From: CBIFWW01 sp966186435
GTDB taxonomy: Bacteria > Pseudomonadota > Gammaproteobacteria > Enterobacterales > Enterobacteriaceae
Assembly (NCBI GenBank): GCA_966186435.1
Contig: CBIFWW010000120.1
Coordinates: 1 to 10,475, forward strand
Length of the DNA stretch: 10,475 nt
Reading direction: 5' to 3'
Shown in pieces: positions 1-5,710 of this stretch. The position numbers and the translations under genes are program-made. A model generated the notes under the pieces. That model was given only the letters and a program-made list of their open reading frames with translations, was not told where the DNA came from and searched no databases. Numbering within the stretch: the first letter of the stretch is position 1; the number at the start of each line of letters is the position of its first letter.

Positions 1-1693
1 CCAGCGTCATTAACTCGTCCGTTGTCGGTTGAGCAAGAGCCTGCTCTGCTAATACCTTCGCATCTTCGAAGTTCGTGTTACGGATGATCTTCTTGATGCG
101 CGGGATGGAAATGGCGCTCATAGAGAATTCGTCCAGACCCATACCCAGCAACAGAAGTGTAGCACGTTCGTCGCCTGCAAGCTCACCACACATGCCAGTC
201 CATTTGCCTTCAGCATGAGAAGCATCAATAACTTGCTTGATCAGCGTCAGCACAGATGGCGACATTGGCTGGTAAAGGTGTGAAATCATATCATTACCAC
301 GGTCAACTGCCAGGGTGTACTGCGTTAAATCATTGGTACCGATACTAAAGAAATCAACTTCTTTGGCTAAATGACGCGCAATTGTTGCGGCTGCAGGTGT
401 TTCAACCATCACACCCACTTCGATTGACTCGTCAAACGCTTTACCTTCGTCACGCAGTTCCTGTTTGTAGATCTCGATCTCTTTCTTCAGTGCACGCACT
501 TCTTCAACAGAGATGATCATCGGGAACATGATGCGCAGCTTACCGAAAGCGGAAGCACGCAGGATGGCGCGAACCTGGTCGCGCAGGATCTCTTTACGAT
601 CCATGGCGATACGTACCGCACGCCAGCCCAGGAACGGGTTCTCTTCTTTCGGGAAGTTCATGTACGGCAGCTCTTTGTCGCCGCCAATGTCCATGGTACG
701 AACGATAACAGCCTGCGAACCACACGCTTCAGCCACTGCTTTATAGGCAGCAAACTGTTCTTCTTCTGTTGGCAGCGCGTCGCGGTCCATGAACAAGAAT
801 TCGGTACGATACAGACCAACGCCTTCAGCGCCGTTACGTTCTGCACCTTCAACATCACGAACAGTACCGATGTTAGCGCACACTTCTACCTGGTGACCGT
901 CCAGCGTAATAGCCGGGAGATCTTTCAGTTTAGCAAGCTCTGCTTTTTCAGAAGCAACTTGCTCCTGAACAGCGCGCAATTTATCGATAACTTCGTTGGT
1001 TGGATTGACGTAAACCTGATTATTTACGGCATCCAGAATCAGATAGTCGTCATTTTTCACCTGAGAGGTGACGCTACCGGTACCCACGATAGCAGGCAGT
1101 TCCAGAGAACGCGCCATGATAGAGGTGTGGGAAGTACGGCCACCCGCGTCGGTGATGAAACCCAGCACCTTCTTCAGGTTCAGCTGTGCGGTTTCGGACG
1201 GCGTCAGGTCAGCGGCAACCAGAATGACTTCATCCTGAATGGCGCTCAGGTCGATAATCTTCAGGCCCAGGATGTTGCGCAGCAGGCGCTTACCGATATC
1301 ACGTACGTCAGCCGCACGTTCTTTCAGGTATTCATCATCCAGCTCTTCCAGGGCTGTGGCCTGACCTTCGATAATCTCATGTGCAGCTGCGTCAGCCGTC
1401 ATGTGCTTATCTTTAATCAGGGCTATGATTTCCTGCTCCAGCTCCTCATCTTCGAGCAGCATGATGTGCCCTTCGAAGATGGCTTCTTTTTCTTCACCGA
1501 AAGTTTCGCCAGCTTTAGTTTTGATCGCTTCCAGTTGCGCAGATGCCTTGGCACGACCGCTCAGAAAACGTTCAACTTCCTGATCAACCTTGTCGGCAGA
1601 AATTTTTTTCCGGTCAATGACGATTTCGTCTTCTTTCAGCAGCAGTGCCTTGCCGAAAGCGATACCCGGGGATGCTAAAATGCCTGAAATCAT
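1..1693 (-). CDS. ptsI: PTS enzyme I (phosphoenolpyruvate-protein phosphotransferase), 3' end off the window
   Basis: Cytoplasmic enzyme I takes phosphate from phosphoenolpyruvate onto a histidine and passes it to HPr, the first step of all PTS sugar uptake. The frame is open from the ATG at 1693 to the window edge: 564 complete codons plus one base. The protein begins MISGILASPGIAFGKALLLK. The phosphorylated histidine is codon 189 (bases 1127-1129) in GGRTSHTSI. The catalytic cysteine is codon 502 (bases 188-190) in GMCGELAGDE. Both have the same numbers as in the 575-residue E. coli enzyme. The last residues seen, TTDELMTL, leave about 11 residues beyond the edge. Domain order is the HPr-binding/phosphohistidine N-half, then the PEP-binding TIM-barrel C-half. 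An AAGGTAGGG ribosome binding site precedes the start. The gene lies 52 bp after ptsH with no terminator between, so the two are cotranscribed; crr is expected next but is not in view. Confidence 0.98.
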   Translation of the reverse strand, partial: MISGILASPGIAFGKALLLKEDEIVIDRKKISADKVDQEVERFLSGRAKASAQLEAIKTKAGETFGEEKEAIFEGHIMLLEDEELEQEIIALIKDKHMTADAAAHEIIEGQATALEELDDEYLKERAADVRDIGKRLLRNILGLKIIDLSAIQDEVILVAADLTPSETAQLNLKKVLGFITDAGGRTSHTSIMARSLELPAIVGTGSVTSQVKNDDYLILDAVNNQVYVNPTNEVIDKLRAVQEQVASEKAELAKLKDLPAITLDGHQVEVCANIGTVRDVEGAERNGAEGVGLYRTEFLFMDRDALPTEEEQFAAYKAVAEACGSQAVIVRTMDIGGDKELPYMNFPKEENPFLGWRAVRIAMDRKEILRDQVRAILRASAFGKLRIMFPMIISVEEVRALKKEIEIYKQELRDEGKAFDESIEVGVMVETPAAATIARHLAKEVDFFSIGTNDLTQYTLAVDRGNDMISHLYQPMSPSVLTLIKQVIDASHAEGKWTGMCGELAGDERATLLLLGMGLDEFSMSAISIPRIKKIIRNTNFEDAKVLAEQALAQPTTDELMTL

Positions 1694-1745
1694 AACCCTA
1701 CCTTACTTGTGACTGATTTGAATGAAAACCCGAAGTTGCTTGCGC

Positions 1746-2003
1746 TTACTCGAGTTCAGCCATCAGTTTTACCAGATGCTCAACTGCTTTCTGTTCGTCT
1801 TCGCCTTCAGCGGAGAGAGTGACAACGGTACCCTGAGTCAGGCCCAGAGTTTGCAGCTTGAACAGGCTTTTAGCGCTGGCGCTTTTACCGTTGGAGGTCA
1901 CAGTGATGTCGGAGGTAAAGCCTTTTGCTTCTTTAACAAACTGTGCAGCAGGGCGGGTATGCAGACCGTTCGGAGCGGTAATAGTCACTTCTTGCTTGAA
2001 CAT
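1746..2003 (-). CDS. ptsH: HPr, phosphocarrier protein of the PTS
   Basis: This small cytoplasmic protein carries phosphate from enzyme I to the sugar-specific EIIA proteins. It has 85 residues, the standard length. The active-site histidine is His15 in the NGLHTRPAA motif, and Ser46 lies in the conserved SAKSLFKLQTLG segment. Apart from a few conservative changes (Lys3, Asp32, Leu63) it is nearly identical to E. coli HPr as I remember it. The ATG is preceded by a GGGGAA ribosome binding site. It is the first gene of the pts operon, with ptsI 52 bp downstream. Transcription probably starts from the two upstream promoters near 2272 and 2172, giving leaders of about 170-270 nt that contain a strong hairpin. 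Confidence 0.98.
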   Translation of the reverse strand: MFKQEVTITAPNGLHTRPAAQFVKEAKGFTSDITVTSNGKSASAKSLFKLQTLGLTQGTVVTLSAEGEDEQKAVEHLVKLMAELE

Positions 2004-2037
2004 TGTATTTCCCCAACTTATTAATTAAGTGTTTTGG

Positions 2038-2071
2038 AGCTAGAGTCTAGCCTCAAGGCTAGACTCTAGCT
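2038..2071 (-). repeat. Nested, CTAG-rich perfect inverted repeat in the ptsH leader
   Basis: Sixteen-base arms AGCTAGAGTCTAGCCT (2038-2053) and its exact complement (2056-2071) are separated by two bases. As RNA on the ptsH strand this gives a stem of about 15 bp with a UUGA loop. Each arm contains its own 13-base perfect dyad: GCTAGA-G-TCTAGC at 2039-2051 and GCTAGA-C-TCTAGC at 2058-2070, with centres 19 bp apart. The element can therefore be read as one long hairpin or as two tandem operator-like dyads. It holds four CTAG tetranucleotides, a word that is rare in enterobacterial genomes. No U-run follows on either strand, so it is not an intrinsic terminator. It lies 34 bp upstream of the ptsH start. 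From memory, E. coli has a shorter stem (CTAAAGTC/GACTTTAG) at the same place. The function is unknown to me. Confidence 0.85.
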
Positions 2072-2178
2072 TGTTAAGTCGTGCCGCAACGCGAAGTAAA
2101 TGGCACTTCCACGCGGATGAAATCACAAGCGCTTCACCATCTGCATGCATGCGGCTCGCGTTTCGTTCTTCGAGCGCC

Positions 2179-2208
2179 ATTATGCAGCTAAATGAAATCG
2201 GGCACCAA
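2179..2208 (-). promoter_or_regulatory. Proximal pts promoter (P1-like)
   Basis: On the minus strand, a -35-like TTGGTG (2203-2208) and a -10 CATAAT (2179-2184) are 18 bases apart. The predicted start is near 2172, leaving a leader of about 170 nt before ptsH. The arrangement matches the sigma-70 P1 promoter of the E. coli ptsH operon as I remember it (TTGGTT, 18 bases, CATAAT). I found no convincing CRP palindrome at its own -41 or -61 position. Confidence 0.55.
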
Positions 2209-2246
2209 CTCGATAAATCGATTCAGCTAATTTGCCCTTTCTTGCG

Positions 2247-2271
2247 ATTAATTTTACGCATCAAAATAATT
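2247..2271 (-). promoter_or_regulatory. Mlc-like operator over the distal pts promoter start
   Basis: On the minus strand an interrupted dyad reads AATTATTTT, then GATGCGT, then AAAATTAAT. It resembles the Mlc (glucose-responsive repressor) operator of the E. coli ptsH P0 promoter, which from memory is nearly the same sequence with CGAAATTAAT on the right. It would cover about +1 to +25 of the distal promoter, a sensible place for repression. The assignment rests on remembered similarity; the mlc gene itself is not in view. Confidence 0.55.
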
Positions 2272-2278
2272 TGCTGGT

Positions 2279-2307
2279 TAAATACCAGAGCCAGATAAGG
2301 GAAGCAA
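2279..2307 (-). promoter_or_regulatory. Distal pts promoter (P0-like)
   Basis: A minus-strand TTGCTT (2302-2307) and TATTTA (2279-2284) are separated by 17 bases. The start would lie near 2272. The -10 is weak (3 of 6 matches), which fits a promoter that depends on an activator. The segment reading GGTATTTAACCAG is also present at the E. coli ptsH P0 promoter as I remember it. A CRP-like site lies upstream at about -61.5 and an Mlc-like operator just downstream. Confidence 0.5.
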
Positions 2308-2322
2308 TGGCAGGCGGGTTGA

Positions 2323-2344
2323 AAATTTGAAGCATCCCACAAAA
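2323..2344 (-). promoter_or_regulatory. CRP-cAMP binding site for the distal pts promoter
   Basis: On the minus strand TGTGG-GATGCT-TCAAA matches 8 of 10 core positions of the CRP consensus TGTGA-N6-TCACA. Its centre at about 2333.5 lies 61.5 bp upstream of the inferred start near 2272, the classic class I activation distance. The outer left edge overlaps the A-tract of the cysK terminator, so the two elements share bases 2341-2344. From memory, E. coli has TTTTGTGG...CTTCAAA at the same position. Confidence 0.6.
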
Positions 2345-2368
2345 AAGCACCCTGACGGGTGCTTTTTT
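2341..2368 (-). terminator. Intrinsic terminator of cysK
   Basis: This is a perfect 12-base inverted repeat: AAAAAAGCACCC (2341-2352), loop TGAC, and GGGTGCTTTTTT (2357-2368). On the minus strand the GC stem is followed by a U-run, 22 bp after the cysK stop codon. It is symmetrical and could work in both directions, but no plus-strand gene ends here. Confidence 0.93.
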
Positions 2369-2390
2369 AATCGATTTTTTACAATTGGAA

Positions 2391-3362
2391 TTACTGTTGC
2401 AATTCCTTTTCTGTAAACAAATCGGCGAACAATGCGGTACTCAAATAGCGCTCCCCGGAGGAAGGTAAAATCACCACGATGTTTTTATTGGCTAAGGACT
2501 CATCCTCTTGCAGTTTCAGAGCTGCGGCCACGGCAGCACCGGAAGAGATACCAGCCAGGATGCCTTCTTCTTCCATCAAACGGCGGGCAGTGGAGATCGC
2601 TTCGTCATTGGTGATGGTAACCACTTTATCTACCAGTTTTAAATCCAGGTTGCCAGGAATAAAGCCTGCCCCAATCCCCTGAATTTTATGTCCACCTGGT
2701 TTCAGCTCTTCACCGGCTAATGCTTGAGTGATCACTGGCGAATCCGTAGGTTCGACTGCGACGCTAATTAAGTCGGTTTTACCTTTGGTGTTTTTGATGT
2801 AGCGCGTAACACCGGTCAGGGTGCCGCCAGTGCCCACCCCGGCGATAAACACGTCAACCTGGCCGTCGGTATCTTCCCAGATTTCCGGGCCTGTGGTTTT
2901 TTCGTGAATTTCCGGGTTAGCCGGGTTGCTGAATTGTTGAAGCAGAGCATATTTAGCTGGATCGCTGGCAACGATCTCTTCGGCTTTCTGGATCGCGCCT
3001 TTCATGCCTTTAGCGCCTTCGGTCAGCACCAGGTTAGCACCTAGGGCTTTTAGCAGCTTGCGGCGCTCCATGCTCATGGTTTCTGGCATGGTCAGCGTCA
3101 GTTTATAGCCACGGGCGGCGGCAACGTAGGCCAGAGCGATACCCGTGTTACCGCTGGTCGGTTCAACCAGTTCAACACCTGCTTTCAGGATGCCACGCTT
3201 TTCCGCATCCCAAATCATGTTGGCACCGATACGGCACTTCACGCTAAAGCTCGGGTTACGGGATTCCACTTTTGCCAGAATCCGACCATTACCGATGCGA
3301 TTTAGACGCACTAGCGGGGTGTGACCGATTGTTAGCGAGTTATCTTCGTAAATTTTGCTCAT
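2391..3362 (-). CDS. cysK: Cysteine synthase A (O-acetylserine sulfhydrylase A)
   Basis: This PLP enzyme makes L-cysteine from O-acetylserine and sulfide in the last step of sulfate assimilation. It has 323 residues, the same as E. coli CysK. The Schiff-base lysine is Lys42 in PSFSVKCRIGANM (Lys41 without the initiator Met). The substrate-binding loop is TSGNTG (residues 69-74), and the phosphate-binding loop is GVGTGGTLTG near residue 176. The start is supported by an AAGGAT ribosome binding site just upstream. In many enterobacteria CysK also binds the C-terminus of serine acetyltransferase CysE. The gene is followed by a strong terminator and lies 174 bp after cysZ on the same strand, a gap long enough for its own CysB-controlled promoter. 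CysK rather than CysM is supported by both sequence and position. Confidence 0.98.
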   Translation of the reverse strand: MSKIYEDNSLTIGHTPLVRLNRIGNGRILAKVESRNPSFSVKCRIGANMIWDAEKRGILKAGVELVEPTSGNTGIALAYVAAARGYKLTLTMPETMSMERRKLLKALGANLVLTEGAKGMKGAIQKAEEIVASDPAKYALLQQFSNPANPEIHEKTTGPEIWEDTDGQVDVFIAGVGTGGTLTGVTRYIKNTKGKTDLISVAVEPTDSPVITQALAGEELKPGGHKIQGIGAGFIPGNLDLKLVDKVVTITNDEAISTARRLMEEEGILAGISSGAAVAAALKLQEDESLANKNIVVILPSSGERYLSTALFADLFTEKELQQ

Positions 3363-3439
3363 GGCCCATCCTTAACTGTATGAATTTGCGATTGTCCCAG
3401 CATACCCGCTCAGGCAGTAACCGGAAGTAAGGAATTCGC

Positions 3440-3487
3440 ATAATCTAATAACTGTGCGACATAAAGCTTATCAGTATGGAATAAAGG
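3440..3487 (-). promoter_or_regulatory. Possible CysB-dependent promoter region of cysK
   Basis: In the cysZ-cysK gap, the minus strand has a -10-like GATTAT (3440-3445) with no good -35. An AT-rich stretch with TTTATTCC and CTGATAAGC (3466-3487) lies just upstream, where CysB usually binds. Cysteine-regulon promoters typically lack a -35 and need CysB with N-acetylserine. This is inferred from context and base composition; the CysB consensus is too loose to confirm by eye. Confidence 0.3.
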
Positions 3488-3536
3488 AAAGCATAACGCC
3501 CCTGGCGCGTGTAACGATAAAGGCGGTCCAGGCGGG

Positions 3537-4298
3537 TTATTTCCACATGGCGTGTTTAGCGCGGTAATTGTCGACCCACATGGCCGTGGCACCACAGACG
3601 GCAACGGGCATGATCACCAGATTCAAGATAGGGATCAGTGTGAACAGACTGACCAGCGCACCAAACTGCATATTCACAAATTTGCGCTCACGCAGCGCCA
3701 CGCGCATGTCGGCAAAGGGCACTTTGTGGTTATCAAAGGGATAGTCGCAATACTGGATAGCCAGCATCCAGGCGCTAAACAGGAACCACAGTACCGGGGC
3801 CACGGTCTGGCCGATGCCCGGGATAAAGTAGAGGATTAGCAATATTACCGCCCGAGGAAGGTACCAGGCAAATTTCTGCCATTCCCGTTTCATAATACGC
3901 GGCAGGTCCTTCATGATGCCCCAAATACCGGTATCTGGCGGGGTGGCGCCCGTTAGCCTGGCCTCCAGTTGCTCCGCCAGTAGCCCACTGAAGGGGGCCG
4001 CTATCCAATTGGCGATGGTCGAGAAGAAATAGCTAAACACCAGCAGGATTGAGATCACTGCCAATGGCCATAACAGATAACTCAGCCACTGGAGCCAGTC
4101 AGGTACATGAGAAAGCAGGGCAGGGATCCAATCCCCAAGACGGGAGAACAGCCAGATAAAATAGCCCCCCATTAACAGAACATTGACTAATAGGGGCAGG
4201 ATCACAAAGCGGCGGATGCCGGGTTCATGAATCAGTTGCCAACCCCGTGAAAAGTAATAAAACCCGCTGCGTGAGGCGGGGGTGTGAGTAATCACCAT
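3537..4298 (-). CDS. cysZ: Sulfate transporter CysZ
   Basis: This inner-membrane protein brings sulfate into the cell for cysteine synthesis. It has 253 residues, the E. coli length. Hydrophobic segments are visible at about residues 30-52, 68-95, 147-180 and 205-232. Family landmarks include the N-terminal SGFYYFSRGWQLI, the middle IPGIGQ turn and the QYCDYPFDNH segment. The ATG at 4298 is preceded by AAGGAG at a spacing of 11 bases. It lies upstream of cysK on the same strand, which couples sulfate entry with the end of the pathway, and diverges from zipA. I see no hairpin terminator between cysZ and cysK, so read-through into cysK is possible. Confidence 0.96.
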   Translation of the reverse strand: MVITHTPASRSGFYYFSRGWQLIHEPGIRRFVILPLLVNVLLMGGYFIWLFSRLGDWIPALLSHVPDWLQWLSYLLWPLAVISILLVFSYFFSTIANWIAAPFSGLLAEQLEARLTGATPPDTGIWGIMKDLPRIMKREWQKFAWYLPRAVILLILYFIPGIGQTVAPVLWFLFSAWMLAIQYCDYPFDNHKVPFADMRVALRERKFVNMQFGALVSLFTLIPILNLVIMPVAVCGATAMWVDNYRAKHAMWK

Positions 4299-4615
4299 GA
4301 AAGGCCAAGCTCCTTGTTACGGCAGCAGGGGAGAAGTTTCCCCAAACATAAAGCATTTTTCAGAACATATTACCTTAATTATCAGCCGCCAGACCCTATG
4401 AGGCGCTGAGGCAGGTAATTGCCGCCATATCATAATGTAGCCCTTGCTAATAAACAGGTAAGAAATGGTCGAAAAACCAGCAAAAAACCAATTTTCTCTC
4501 ATCTTTATGTGGTGAAAATTGAGAGCGCACTTGCACTTATGAAGTTGGGCAAATACTCTTAGGAAGTAAATGATTGCCGTGGTGGCAAGGTGTTAGAACA
4601 ACAGAGAATATAACG
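4299..4615. other. Divergent intergenic region between cysZ and zipA
   Basis: These 317 bp contain no gene I can support. On the cysZ strand a TATGAT hexamer (4429-4434, 5 of 6 matches to the -10 consensus) is the best promoter candidate, but it has no good -35; start and leader would run through 4420-4299. A small hairpin, GGGGA/TCCCC with a 6-base loop (4328-4343), would lie in the cysZ leader about 30 bases before the start. On the zipA strand, TTGCC/GGCAA (4574-4588) could form a 5-bp hairpin before the zipA start. No long repeat, RNA gene or operator stands out. Confidence 0.5.
4531..4559 (+). promoter_or_regulatory. Possible zipA promoter
   Basis: TTGCAC (4531-4536) and TACTCT (4554-4559) are exactly 17 bases apart. 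Each matches only 3 of 6 consensus bases. The predicted start near 4566 would give a 50-nt leader. It is the best candidate by eye in the gap, not a firm call. Confidence 0.3.
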
Positions 4616-5635
4616 ATGCAGGATTTGCGTCTGATATTAATCATCGTTGGTGCAATTGCAATTATCGCGTTGCTCATTCATGGTCTTTGGACCAGCCGTA
4701 AAGAACGCTCTTCAATGTTTCGCAATCGCCCATTGAAACGGGAGAAAGCGAAGCGTGAGGCTGCGGAAGCATACGATGATGCCGACCAAAGTGAAGGTGT
4801 AGGTGAAGTTCGTGTGCGCCGGGCTGCCCCTGCGCAAGAGCAAGTTAATTGGGATCAGAATGCAACACGTCAGCCCCAGCTGCCGCAAAACCAATATCAA
4901 CCGCCTTATGCGCCGGCACAACATCGCCAGCCACCGCAGCCGGGCCAGCCTGAGCAGCAGCCTGTGTCTCAGCCGCAGCAACCGGCTCAGCCTCAATATC
5001 ACCAGCCTGTGCAATCCCCGCAGCAGCCGGTGCACCAGCCTGCGCAACCCCAGTATCAGCCACCGGCTCCGCCTCAGCAGCAACCACAGCAGCCGATACA
5101 GCCAAACAACCAGCAGCCGGTCGCCCAACCTGCTACACCGCCATTGGCTGAACCTCAGCCTGCGGCAGTTGCAGAGCCAGCCCCGGTAGAGCCGCCGGCA
5201 GCACCACAGAAGCCAACCCAAAAAGAAGCTGTTATCGTGATGAACGTGGCAGCCCACGCCGGTAATCAGTTGGATGGCGGAGCATTATTGACCAGTATCC
5301 AACAGGCGGGCTTCAAATTTGGCGACATGAATATCTTCCACCGTCATCTTAGTCCCGATGGCAGTGGTCAGGTGCTGTTCAGCCTGGCAAACATGGTGAA
5401 ACCTGGCTCCTTCGATCCCGAAGCTATGGGTGGTTTTATGACCCCAGGTATTACCATCTTTATGCAGGTGCCTTCTTATGGCGATGCGCTGCAAAACTTT
5501 AAGCTGATGCTGCAATCAGCCCAGCATATTGCCGATGAAGTCGGTGGTGTGGTGCTGGACGACCAACGCCGGATGATGACCCCGCAGAAATTGCGGGAGT
5601 ATCAGGATCGTATCCGCGACGTTATCGGCGGCTAA
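4616..5635 (+). CDS. zipA: Cell division protein ZipA
   Basis: ZipA anchors the FtsZ ring to the inner membrane and is an essential early divisome protein in gammaproteobacteria. The ATG at 4616 gives 339 residues starting MQDLRLILIIVGAIAIIALL, the standard ZipA N-terminus. An in-frame TTG 14 codons upstream would add a charged, unconserved tail before the membrane helix, so I reject it. Layout: transmembrane helix at about 6-25, basic then acidic linker at 28-66, a Pro/Gln-rich unstructured linker at 80-200, and the globular FtsZ-binding domain at about 203-339 (EAVIVMNVAAH, FHRHLSPDGSG, LANMVKPGSFDP, DDQRRMMTPQKLREYQ). It is about 11 residues longer than E. coli ZipA, probably through linker expansion. 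The ribosome binding site is weak (AGAGAA). A terminator follows, then ligA. Confidence 0.97.
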   Translation: MQDLRLILIIVGAIAIIALLIHGLWTSRKERSSMFRNRPLKREKAKREAAEAYDDADQSEGVGEVRVRRAAPAQEQVNWDQNATRQPQLPQNQYQPPYAPAQHRQPPQPGQPEQQPVSQPQQPAQPQYHQPVQSPQQPVHQPAQPQYQPPAPPQQQPQQPIQPNNQQPVAQPATPPLAEPQPAAVAEPAPVEPPAAPQKPTQKEAVIVMNVAAHAGNQLDGGALLTSIQQAGFKFGDMNIFHRHLSPDGSGQVLFSLANMVKPGSFDPEAMGGFMTPGITIFMQVPSYGDALQNFKLMLQSAQHIADEVGGVVLDDQRRMMTPQKLREYQDRIRDVIGG

Positions 5636-5664
5636 CACGGTCCTCGTCACCGCCTGTCTCATTC

Positions 5665-5690
5665 AAACCCCCGCTTGCCGGGGGTTTTTT
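5665..5690 (+). terminator. Intrinsic terminator between zipA and ligA
   Basis: The stem AAACCCCCG (5665-5673), loop CTTGC, CGGGGGTTT (5679-5687) is followed by more T residues to 5690. The hairpin begins 29 bp after the zipA stop and its T-run ends 20 bp before the ligA ATG. The GC-rich 6-bp core and U-run are textbook for Rho-independent termination of zipA. It leaves no room for a normal ligA promoter between terminator and start codon. Confidence 0.9.
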
Positions 5691-5710
5691 ATCTTTGATG
5701 GTGTTTACCC

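Noticed and set aside
893..1678. A 261-codon open frame on the plus strand, antisense to ptsI
   Set aside because: It mirrors the codon pattern of the highly conserved ptsI gene. The translation looks like no protein family I know, and ptsI itself is certain in the opposite frame.
2127..2152. Short palindromes AAGCGCTT and GCATGCATGC in the ptsH leader as possible operators
   Set aside because: Both are short and simple; neither fits CRP, Mlc or another known site, and such palindromes occur by chance.
2071..2298. A 75-codon plus-strand frame in the ptsH upstream region
   Set aside because: It runs antisense through the pts promoters and operator and has no ribosome binding site. The region is explained by regulatory sites.
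3410..3604. A 64-codon minus-strand frame across the cysZ end and the cysK promoter region
   Set aside because: It overlaps the end of cysZ in another frame and has no conserved features or ribosome binding site.
4574..4615. Upstream TTG start that would extend ZipA by 14 residues
   Set aside because: The extension precedes the membrane helix with unconserved residues, and known ZipA proteins begin at MQDLRLIL or MMQDLRLIL.
4712..5257. Long open frames on both strands over the zipA linker (for example 181 codons antisense, Leu/Arg-rich)
   Set aside because: They are by-products of the repetitive CAG/CCG codons of the Pro/Gln linker. Low-complexity translations and no ribosome binding sites.
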